DNA from: Ranitomeya variabilis
Taxonomy: Eukaryota; Chordata; Amphibia; Anura; Dendrobatidae
Direction of reading: 5' to 3'
DNA length: 64,000 bases
Assembly: GCF_051348905.1 (NCBI RefSeq)
Contig: NC_135238.1
Location: 49,527,454 to 49,591,453, forward strand
This document shows positions 55,301 to 64,000 of the stretch, piece by piece; position 1 is the first letter of the stretch; the number at the start of each line of letters is the position of its first letter. The notes under the pieces were generated by a model. It did no database searches, was not told the origin of the DNA, and saw only the letters and a program-made list of their open reading frames with translations. The position numbers and the translations under genes were made by a program.

Positions 55301-57124
55301 AATAGAAATAAATACATTTTTTTAATTTTAAAATTTTTCACTAACTAAGGGGGTGATGAAGGGGGGTTTGATTTACTTTTATAGCGTTTTTTTAGCGGAT
55401 TTTTATGATTGGCAGCCGTCACACACTGAAAGACGCTTTTTATTGCAAAAAATATTTTTTGCATTACCACATTTTGAGAGCTATAATTTTTCCATATTTT
55501 GGTCCACAGAGTCATGTGAGGTCTTCTTTTTTGTGGGACGAGTTGACGTTTTTATTGGTAACATTTTCGGACACGTGACATTTTTTGATCGCTTTTTATT
55601 CCGATTTTTGTGAGGCAGAATGACCAACAACCAGCTATTCATGAATTTCTTTTGGGGGAGGCGTTTATACCATTCCGCGTTTGGTAAAATGGATAAAGCA
55701 GTTTTATTCTTCGGGTCAGTACGATTACAGTGATACCTCATTTATATCATTTTTTTATGTTTTGGCGCTTTTATACAATAAAAACTAGTTTATAGAAAAA
55801 ATAATAATTTTTGCATCACTTTATTCTGAGGACTATAACTTTTTTATTTTTTCTTTGATGATGCTGTATGGTGGCTCGTTTTTTGCGGGACAAGATGAAG
55901 TTTTCAGTCGTACCATGGTTATTTATATCCGTCTTTTTGATCGCGTGTTATTCCGCTTTTTGTTTGGCGGTATGATAATAAAGCGTTGTTTTTTGCCTCG
56001 TTTTTTTTTGGGTTTTTTTTGCGGTGTTCACTGAAGGGGTTAACTAGTGGGACAGTTTTATAGGTCGGGTCGTTACGGACACGGCGATACTAAATATGTG
56101 TACTTTTTATTGTTTTTTTTTTTATTTAGATAAAGAAATGTATTTATAGGAACAATATTTTTATTTTTATTTTTGAATTTTTTTGGGGGAATTTTTTTTT
56201 ATTTTTTTACACATGTGAACATTTTTTTTTTACACTATAACATTGCCCCGGGGGGGGGGCATCATGTTATAGTGTAAGATCGCCGATCTGACACTTTGCT
56301 GTGCACTGTGTCAGATCGGCGATCTGACATGCACAGCTCCTGGAGGCTTCCCGGCGCCTGCTCTGAGTAGGCGCAGTGAAGCCACCTCCCTGCAGGACCC
56401 GGATGCCGCGGCCATCTTGGATCCGGGCCTGCTGCAGGGAGGAGGAGGTAAGAGACCCTTGGAGCAACGCGATCACATCGCGTTGCTCCGGGGGTCTCAG
56501 GGAAGCACGCAGGGATCCCCCTCCCTGCGCGATGCTTCCCTGTACCGCCGGTACACTGCGATCATGTTTGATCGCAGTGTGCTGGGGGTTAATGTGCCTG
56601 GGGCGGTCCGTGACGGCTCCTGGCACATAGTGCCGGATGTCAGCTGTGATAGTCAGCTGACACTCGGCCGCGCTCCCCCCGTGAACGCGGCCGATTGCAC
56701 TGGACGTACTATTCCGTCCTAGGGAATTAGGGCCCACCCCACAAGGACGGAATAGTACGTCCGATGACAGAAAGGGGTTAAAGCACCACTCCGGAGTGTT
56801 TTTTATTTCACTGCCAGAAGTTGTATCAATAATGTAAGTTCCTTGCACCTAGTATTATTTTTATCAGCTGCCATCTTCATCTATTCTCGGCACCGCTCTG
56901 GTCGATCTCCAGCAGATTGTGACCTGCAGGATCGCTCCAGTGTTTTATGGAAGACACAACTCAACAAAGTAAGTCTATGAGGCCAGAACAAGAGTCTCAT
57001 AGATTTACATTGAGAGTTTGTGACCCTTACCTCTGACTTCCCGTCAGTCAGAAGCTGCAGAGCGGCACTGGGAAGAGCAAAAGATCGCAGCTGGTAAGTA
57101 GAAGTCTAGATGCAGGGAATATGC

Positions 57125-57745
57125 ATTAGTGACACCAACATCACTGACGGGGAGCTTACTTGTCTCCTCCAAATCGCACCTCACCACTTGTGCACTTCAC
57201 CCCATCCAACCTCACCACCACACTCATCCCATCCCTAAACCATCTCTTCAGCTTATTACTAACTTCCGATACCTTCTCTTCTGCTTTCAAACATGCCACA
57301 ATCATACCTGCCTTCAAAAGGACAACCTTTGACCCCACCGCTATGTCCAGCTATCGCCTCATATCACTGTTCCCATTCGCCTCCAAACTCCTTGAGCAGC
57401 ACGTCCACGCTGAACTTTCCTCCCACCTCTCATCTAACTCGCTCTTCGACAACCTACAATCTGGCTACCGTCCCCACCATTGCACTGAGACTGCCCTGAC
57501 CAAAAATACTAACGACTTACTTACAGCCAAAGCTAACGGACAATACTCTATACTCCTCCTTCTAGGCCTGTATTCTGCTTTCCACACAGTTGACGACTGC
57601 CTCCTACGACAGATCTTCTCTTCCCTTGGTGTCAAGGACCTTGCCCTATCCTGGATCTCCTCGTACCTTTCCAACCGCATATTCAGCTTTCTCAATGTGG
57701 ACAAATCTGAACCCGTCATCTTTCCTCCATGTTGGTATCTTCCCT
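57125..57745 (+). mobile_element. L2-type LINE, RT fragment
   Basis: Reads HATIIPAFKRTTFDPTAMSS, SYRLISLFPFASKLLEQHVH, LQSGYRPHHCTETALTK and LYSAFHTVDDCLLRQIF, the L2-group RT motifs around the YRPISLLPF block and motif A. Several key residues are changed (AFHTVD in place of AFDTVD). 5'- and 3'-truncated, so it is an old fragment. The 256-codon frame runs on into unrelated sequence after about 57745. Confidence 0.8.
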
Positions 57746-57799
57746 ACCTGATCTATCACAGTAAATTACGCCACGCATTCCCCTGTACTGTCAGAGAAA

Positions 57800-58435
57800 A
57801 AAAAAATCTAACCAGTGTCATGAACATAAAAAAGCTTGAAAAAAGTCATGAAAATCACCAAAAATTAATTAAAAAAACACAACTTTTTTTTAAGAGGCCT
57901 AGAACGTCATTAGATAAAAAACGAAACTAGATTTGAATTTTTAGACTGAAAACTCTTCAAAATTCTCCTCCAAAGCTTTTTCGCTCAGTTTCTGCTTCAA
58001 AAACTCAGCAAAAAACCTCAGTGCGCACACACCTTAAGTGTGAGAAGAAAAAACAAATCTCCACAGGGCCGCGAAAGAAAAACGCTTGACAAAAATGTCA
58101 TGAAAAACACTCAAATTCGAAAAAAGGTGAAAAACTTGTGTTTTAAAGAGGCTTGGAATGGTAGATGTGAGATTTCTTTATATATATTCATATAGTGTAA
58201 AAATAATAAAAAAAAGAGGCCTCGAACGTCATTATGTAAACAACAAATCTACATTTTTACGGTATTTTTTGGAGTATGTTCACACAGAGTTTTTTAAAGA
58301 GTTTTTAGAGCAGAAACGCTTTCAAATATACCTCAAAAACGTGAGCTAAAACGATCCTTAAAAGCAAAACAGAAAACTCTCATCAAAAAAGTCACAGAAA
58401 AAAATAAATAAAAATGTCTGGTTATGAGAGGAGCG
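57800..58435. other. AT-rich decayed repeat upstream of the Rac gene
   Basis: Recurrent AAAGAGGCC(T/C)(A/C)GAACGTCATTA and TTTTTAAAGAGTTTTTAGAG motifs suggest fragments of a MITE; no clear ends. No gene. Confidence 0.4.
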
Positions 58436-58469
58436 CGCTATCCCCGGTAGTGACCACCAGGTGGCGCGC

Positions 58470-59090
58470 ACCTCCTCCACTGCCTGGGAACTGGGTAGAC
58501 GCCCCTTGCCCGCGTTTTCCCCTATGACGTCTGCTCCCTCTGCGCGCCGCCGCCGACCTCCGGGGCGCACCCAGGCGCGTGCACGGCGCGTTTCGAGGCG
58601 CGGCCGGTAGTGACGCGGGCTGCGCGCTTCCTGCATCTTATTATTGAGGCGCTCCAGCTCCGGGCTCAGGGTGGTGGCCGCAGCTCCTTACACGGTGCCC
58701 TCTTCGGTCTCTCGTACACAGAGGAGCCCGCCGGTGTCGCTGAGGCAGGAGTGAGCGGGTCACCCGAGCAGCCCCCTCAGGCCTCTCGGCGCCGCCTTTT
58801 TTTTTTTTCTTGCTTCCTTTTCCTCCTTTCCCGCTACCGGGAGCAACGACTCGGAGCAGCCATGCAGGCCATCAAGTGTGTGGTGGTGGGAGACGGGTGA
58901 GTGCCGCTCCGGGGCCGTGGTGTGGGGGGCGAGGGCTGCAGGGAGCCGGGGGCTGCAGGGAGCCGAGAGCTGCAGGGAGCCGGGGCCTGGAGCTGTGGAG
59001 GGGCAGGGCCGGCCAGCCCCCTCTCCGGCATGGATCTGCTCGCTCACCCTCACTGCGGATGTGGCACCATGCAGTGATCCAGTGAGGGGG
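58470..59090 (+). promoter_or_regulatory. CpG-rich promoter and 5' UTR region of the Rac gene
   Basis: Dense CpG and GC-rich sequence beginning about 390 bp before the Rac ATG, in contrast to the AT-rich DNA on its left. It includes CACGGCGCGTTTCGAGGCGC (58575) and a T-run with pyrimidine-rich stretch just before the ATG. No TATA box. The transcription start is not determinable from sequence. Confidence 0.6.
58862..58896 (+). CDS. Rac-family small GTPase, first coding exon (partial gene)
   Basis: ATG 58862 in the context GCAGCCATGC begins MQAIKCVVVGDG, the invariant start of RAC1, RAC2 and RAC3: beta strand 1 and the beginning of the P-loop (GDGAVGKT). The exon is 35 nt and stops within the second Gly codon at an ideal GGTGAGTG donor, the exon 1 boundary of vertebrate Rac genes. 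Rac proteins are Rho-family switches controlling actin and NADPH oxidase at the membrane. The remaining exons lie beyond the window; the rest of it (58897-64000) is intron 1. The bases look most like human RAC1 as I recall it, while linkage to MCM5 (human chromosome 22q) favours RAC2. The paralogue is unresolved. Confidence 0.85.
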
Positions 59091-59270
59091 ATCTCACCTC
59101 GATCTGGGATCACTGTTTAACCCCTTACAGCTTCCTCTGTCAGTCCTGTGTATGACAGCTAGGATTGTGTCTGAGCATCGCCAGCTCTGCGTGGTGCCAA
59201 AGGGAAATCTGTGGATATGATCTCTCAGACTGATGGGAACGCGTTGTGCGCCTCCGTCACATCAGCATTA

Positions 59271-59489
59271 GGCTACGTTCACATTTGCGTTGTGTGGCGC
59301 AGCGTCCATTTTTGGCTTGATTTTCGGCGCAAAAAAATGCATCATGCAGCGCCCTGACGCTTGCGCCAAAAATTACGCATGCGTCACAAAATGCAAGACA
59401 AGGCATGTCCATGCGCCCCCATGTTAAATATAGGGGCGCTTGACGCATGCGTCGCCGAACCTGCGCCCAACGCAAATGTGAACATAGCC
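59271..59489. mobile_element. MITE with TTA target duplication in Rac intron 1
   Basis: Ends GGCTACGTTCACATTTGCGT and ACGCAAATGTGAACATAGCC, one mismatch in the inverted repeat, flanked by TTA on both sides (59268-59270 and 59490-59492). 219 bp. A three-base TTA duplication suits the PIF/Harbinger type. The similar-ended MITE at 5579 may be related. Confidence 0.8.
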
Positions 59490-59884
59490 TTATGGTAATA
59501 GGGGCCGCACTGGTTATTATGGGGTCCATTTTATTTTCCCAAAAAGTGCTGTTCTGTTTGCAATGGATCGCTTAGTCCGATGGGTGACACGTAGTGCTGG
59601 GAACAGACGTGGCTGATGCCTGCTGTATATGGAGCAGTGTCCCAGTCCAGGCCCCTTGTGTGCCAGCTGTGGGTGATGACTTGTCTCATGTTGCCCCGTG
59701 TACAGGAAGCGATTGTGAATAATATATATATTCCCCAGTATGTATATGGAGGGGTGACTACATACTGTTTATTGGGGGGGGTCTCATAGATCACAGTTCG
59801 CAGACCCTATCCGGTATGCCTCAAAACATTCTTACAGGTGAACAATCCCTTCAAATGAGGGTTAAGACGCACATTAATGTCATT

Positions 59885-60192
59885 AAAGGGGTTGTCCAAC
59901 GGAAATAAGCAATCTATGTCGGACAAGTGCTAACTTGCTAATGGATGGGGGTCCGACTATTAGGACTGGAACCGATCAGCAGAACGGGAATCTTTATCCC
60001 AAATGACAAAAGAGAACGTTGTGTGGAATTTCTGACCGCTGCTCCATTCATTCCGAGGCTTCAAGAAAAACCTGAATACAGCACTCAGCAGCCCCATGGG
60101 GAATGAATGGAGCAGCAACCACTGCCATAACGTACATTCTGCGGGTGCATTCACATCTGTGAGACGGCCTGTGTCGTGTATGTGTGTGTATA

Positions 60193-60250
<58 letters not shown>

Positions 60251-60396
60251 CTCGCTTGGACATTACACGTGGACGTGTGAATGCACCCGTGCTGCAAGAA
60301 GTCCCCTGTTCTGTTGATCGGAGCAGATCCCAGCCATTGGACCCCCACCGGTCAGCAAGTTATCACCTACTTGTTTTCAATGGACAACCCCTTTAA
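59885..60396. mobile_element. MITE (AAAGGGGTTGTCC family) containing a TA microsatellite
   Basis: Ends AAAGGGGTTGTCCAACGG and ATGGACAACCCCTTTAA. An inner inverted pair (CGGGTGCATTCACA near 60140, complement near 60275) flanks the (TA)n run. No ORF. Confidence 0.75.
60190..60250 (+). repeat. (TA)n microsatellite
   Basis: An almost uninterrupted TA run of about 28 units between the inner inverted repeats of the MITE. Confidence 0.97.
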
Positions 60397-60616
60397 ACAA
60401 GCAGTGGCTGGGGAAATCCAGTACATCTCCAGATCTGTGTATTTTTATTTTTTTTCCTCGCTCACAGTGAACAGGGATGACATTGCTTGCATTAGTCCAT
60501 CTATAGTGGATTTGGTGTCTGTATCCTGTACATCGGTCGTGTGACTGCCATAGGCCTGGTAGTAATTAGCTGATAACCTACATTTGGCCGCAGTGATGGG
60601 AATAGTTTCGGTCTTA

Positions 60617-61361
60617 GGGTACTGTCACACAGTACCATTTTGATCGCTACGACGGTACGATTCGTGACGTTCTAGCGATATCGTTACGATATCGCAGTGT
60701 CTGACACGCAGCAGCGATCAGGGATCCTGCTGAGAATCGTACGTCGTAGCAGATCGTGTGGAACTTTCTTTCGTCGCTTGATCACCCGCTGACATCGCTG
60801 GATCGTTGTGTGTGACAGCGATCCAGCGATGTGTTCGCTTGTAACCAGGGTAAACATCGGGTAACTAAGCGCAGGGCCGCGCTTAGTAACCCGATGTTTA
60901 CCGTGGTTACCAGCGTAAACGTAAAAAAACAAACAGTACATACTTACATTCCGGTGTCTGTCCTCCAGCGTCTCAGCTTCTCTCCACTGTGTGAGCGTCT
61001 GCCAGCCGGAAAGCGAGCACAGCGGTGACGTCTGACGTCACCGCTGTGCTTGCCGGCTATGGCGCTTTTACACAGTGGAGAGAAGGAGAACGCCGGGGAC
61101 AGACACCGGAATGTAAGTATGTACTGTTTGTTTTTTTTACGTTTACGCTGGTAACCACGGTAAACATCGGGTTACTAAGCGCGGCCCTGCGCTTAGTTAC
61201 CCGATGTTTACCCTGGTTACCGGGGACTTCGGCATCGCTCCAGCGCCGTGATTGCAACGTGTGACCGCAGTCTACGACGCTGGAGCGATATTCATACGAT
61301 CGCTGCGACGTCACGGATCGTGCCGTCGTAGCGATCAAAATGGTACTGTGTGACAGTACCC
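60617..61361. mobile_element. TA-flanked full-length palindromic transposon in Rac intron 1
   Basis: Ends GGGTACTGTCACACAGTACC and complement, with TA at 60615-60616 and 61362-61363. The whole 745 bp folds on itself: GATCGCTACGACGGTACGAT, GTTTACGCTGGTAACCACGG, ATTCCGGTGTCTGTCC and the centre GCGGTGACGTCTGACGTCAC (about 61022-61045) occur as inverted pairs, with an extra segment in the left outer part. Same family as 44106-44500. Confidence 0.85.
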
Positions 61362-61363
61362 TA

Positions 61364-64000
61364 ACAGCGCATTGGTCGTACATGATCAGGTCACGGACGA
61401 TAGCGGTTTACACCAATCGTCTGAGAATGTCACCGTGCAGGTATTCAGTCAGCAACCGGGAAGACGCTGAGCTGAAATTCCACGTAGAGTCCATGGATAA
61501 GAGTCCTAATCTCCTACAGCCCTTTTTAACTCTTGTGACCACTTAATGCGTCAGGTCATGTTGAATTATTGAGGAATGTGCTCACCTGTGGTATCCGCTG
61601 CTAAATTATGGTAGTTGTGCCTCTGTGACATTCCCTTTAACCCTTTGTAATTCCAAAGTTGAAGGCGGCAGGCTGCAGATGTAATGTCCACAGCACCGCT
61701 CAATGTCGTCGTCTTTGATTTTCGGAAGACTTCATTCACAATTCTGCTGATATAATACGCTGCAGATTTGCCCTTTTTCCTCATTCTGATTTTTTTTTTT
61801 TTTTTTTTTTTTTTCTTTTTTCCCCCCATGTCTTTTGGGTCAGTTAATTTTTACCATTAGTGATTTTCTCATATGCAAGAAAATAAAACTTGCAATTTTA
61901 AAGATCTATGCGCCTTCTGTGATGTTTTCAGATCCTAGACTTATACGGGTGATTTTATTTATTTATTTTTTTCTTCTGATCCATGACTCCAGGGTTAAAA
62001 CAGGAGATTATTTATTTTCTTCTGGGTAGGCTCCGTAGGCAATAAAGACATGTGAAAAGGATCATATACTGTAATGGGTATGTGTTTTAGCTGTGAGACA
62101 TGGTATTCATGAATGAGGCCTAAGGGTGTGATTATATGTAACAGTAGCGCGCTGCATGGGCAAGAACCATGACAATTATACCAAATTACCACAATAGAAC
62201 CACATGCTAGTTTGGTGCCCTGTACGTCACAGACCTCAGTAATCGGTGTCGCCTCGGGTTGTGGTTAATATCTCCCTACATTTATAAATTTGTCATCTGA
62301 CCCCAGCACACACTGAAAATAAGGCAAAAAGGAGTCAAATATGTGACTAAACCTGAGATAGCTGCAGCCAGAGAGAGGTCTGGGTATCTTATCATCGTTT
62401 GTCAAATCAACCGTCCCAGCTACATCTAAGGATAGGAGAGAAGTATTGAAACTTGGCGTAGAGGATTGTGCGGTAGTTGGGAGTAGTAGATGTTTAGGTG
62501 CTATATAAATAAAATTATTATTATGCTATGTTCCCACGATGAGCATTTGGCCCTACTTTGTGTCGTAGTGTATGTATTCTCTCTAATTCATAAGATAAGA
62601 ACACAAAGGCTGTACAGTCATGTTTAGGTCTGCAGGAGAGGCAGACAGGACTTCTCATTGCCAGTATAGGAGACTGGATATACTGGCCATATTGCTCCCA
62701 GGCCACTATAGATCACTGTGTTGGATCTCATTAGCTCTAGTGACACAACGACAAAGGTGCTGAGTTCTTAGAATACATTCATACATGTTAAAAACCTTAC
62801 AGTTTCGAGCTGTTACCAAATAGGCAACCCTGGCCTAATGTATACATTTTTGGGGGGCCATTAAGATGGTATAGGAGGGCAATCTACAAAGATTAATGTT
62901 CCTATAGATACCCTGGTGTGCCAGGATCATGCCATTTGGGGTGCCCACCCCCTCTCGCTTTACCCTGGGGTTGAGGTGCGTGTTTTGTTTTTTTTTTGTT
63001 TGTTTTTTACCAGATGTAAATGATTCATTGATTTGTATCTATTGACTCACATTGTAACACTTCATACCAATTCACTCTTTTATTACATTACACTTAACTT
63101 TTTGAGGTAGTTGCACGTCAGTCTGCACATATTTTTTTTTTTTTGTAAATGAATTCTTTATTTTTGTGATTGAGGCCTTAAATACAAATAGTTTTCTGAG
63201 AACATGTTCTTATGGAGCGGAGTGAATGGGATTTCCTGAGGACTCCGTTTCTACAGTGTAACATCTGGCAAAAGTGTGGCAGGAGAGGGACATGTGCATG
63301 TACCCTAAGGAAATCCGCAGCCCCGGCTATAACAAGTCTCAACTGCTAGAGCACGAGACAGGAAGAGTTACCATAGGGACATTGGGATGTTTGATGTTAC
63401 AGCAAAACATCTGTGAGATCGCAGCACCTGGAGAGGGAAATCCTCATTTGGGTTTTTAATGTTTGTATTGTTTGATCCGTATCTGATCCAGTAGATGGGA
63501 TAACTCTGTACATTTATTCAGACTTTGGAGGTTTCTTATATAATTTTAAAAACCTGCACCCCTCAACGTATTCATAGTTGCTTTCAGGTAGTTCATTAAA
63601 TTTTGATAACTTCTGTACAAGCCATTATAGCCGGCTGACTCCAAGGCCGTTATTTGGCCATGAATTGCCATTGCAGCCGTCGGGAAACAACAAAATCTCT
63701 ATCAATGGGGTTAATGAAGGAGCCCCCACACTGTTAACCATCTTGATGCTGTAGTTACTATTGACAGCAGGAATTAAGTGGTTAACCGGCCATAGTCGGT
63801 GTCAACACTGATCATGGCTGATGCAGAAAATAGTAGTTAGCTATAGTGTACATATGACAGCTACATAATTGTTACCCAATGGGAGAGGCTAGTCTCTTAT
63901 CTCGCAGGTCAGTAAAACTACACATTGGTTAATAAGGACCGCTTTCTTTAAAATAAGTTGTTTCCCTCCCCTTCCTTCTTGAAGCTGCCAATAACAGCTG
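61364..64000 (+). other. Rac intron 1 continuation, nothing further recognised
   Basis: Contains a poly(T) run (61790-61815), a short ATT microsatellite (62505-62525) and T-rich runs near 62985 and 63130. No exon or repeat family identified with confidence. Confidence 0.5.

Larger units (their letters stand above)
53021..56777 (-). mobile_element. TTAA-flanked non-autonomous DNA transposon (piggyBac-like), complete
   Basis: TTAA at 53017-53020 and 56778-56781 brackets inverted ends CCCCTTTACCCCC and GACAGAAAGGGG. Reading from 56777 on the minus strand: a terminal hairpin (GGACGGAATAGTACGTCC with its complement, 56702-56762), GC-rich subterminal repeats with CGCCGATCTGAC, AT-rich spacer, TTAGGG-like array (about 55300-55065), then diverged 373-392-bp tandem units (55060-53660) and an AT-rich second end. 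3757 bp, no transposase. Same family as 4717-8086, in the opposite orientation. Confidence 0.8.

Noticed and set aside
57160-57930. 256-codon ORF as a host gene
   Set aside because: The first 190 codons are a decayed L2-type RT fragment and the rest is unrelated sequence.

Overview
This window is vertebrate nuclear DNA, almost certainly from a frog (anuran) with a large, repeat-rich genome. The evidence is a spliced mcm5 gene whose product matches my recollection of Xenopus MCM5 at the full 735 residues, together with repeat families typical of amphibians: L1 and CR1 LINEs, Penelope-like elements, a DIRS-type element, TTAA- and TA-flanked DNA transposons, and a tRNA-derived SINE. No species can be named from the sequence alone.

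Layout. 1-3450: 5' part of a fossil DIRS-type tyrosine-recombinase retrotransposon (minus strand), running off the left edge. 3560-4660: Penelope-type terminal sequence with a hammerhead-ribozyme-like motif. 4717-8086: a truncated TTAA-flanked DNA transposon carrying TTAGGG-like arrays (split by a MITE) and a 388-bp tandem repeat. 8087-22405: a nested retroelement complex, made of a Penelope-like element (minus strand) split by an almost complete 7.7-kb L1 with an 18-bp target duplication, plus a second Penelope-type insertion with a 14-bp target duplication and a CR1 fragment. 22407-26185: foldback and palindromic DNA transposons. 26690-27545: a 27-bp minisatellite just upstream of mcm5.

Host genes. 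mcm5 (27972-36653, plus, 15 coding exons) encodes a subunit of the MCM2-7 replicative helicase and has CCAAT and E2F-like promoter motifs. A small two-exon gene on the minus strand (40698-42113) encodes a 67-aa SMIM10-family membrane microprotein. The first coding exon of a Rac-family GTPase (58862-58896, plus) sits in a CpG-rich promoter region and its first intron runs off the right edge. A possible signal-peptide exon at 49132-49213 is weakly supported. The three supported genes have unrelated roles; they are neighbours, not a pathway.

Between the genes: an SSR and several minisatellites (38.4, 41.7, 42.4-43.0 and 44.7-48.9 kb), palindromic MITEs, a nearly intact Tc1-like transposon with long inverted repeats (50227-51873), a complete TTAA element in inverse orientation to the one at 4.7 kb (53021-56777), and an L2-type LINE fragment.

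The most interesting signals are three hammerhead-like folds in Penelope-type sequence whose short palindromic stem III covaries (ACGAUCGU versus ACGCGCGU), the telomere-like arrays carried as an internal part of a transposon family, and the cleanly readable order of nested insertions.
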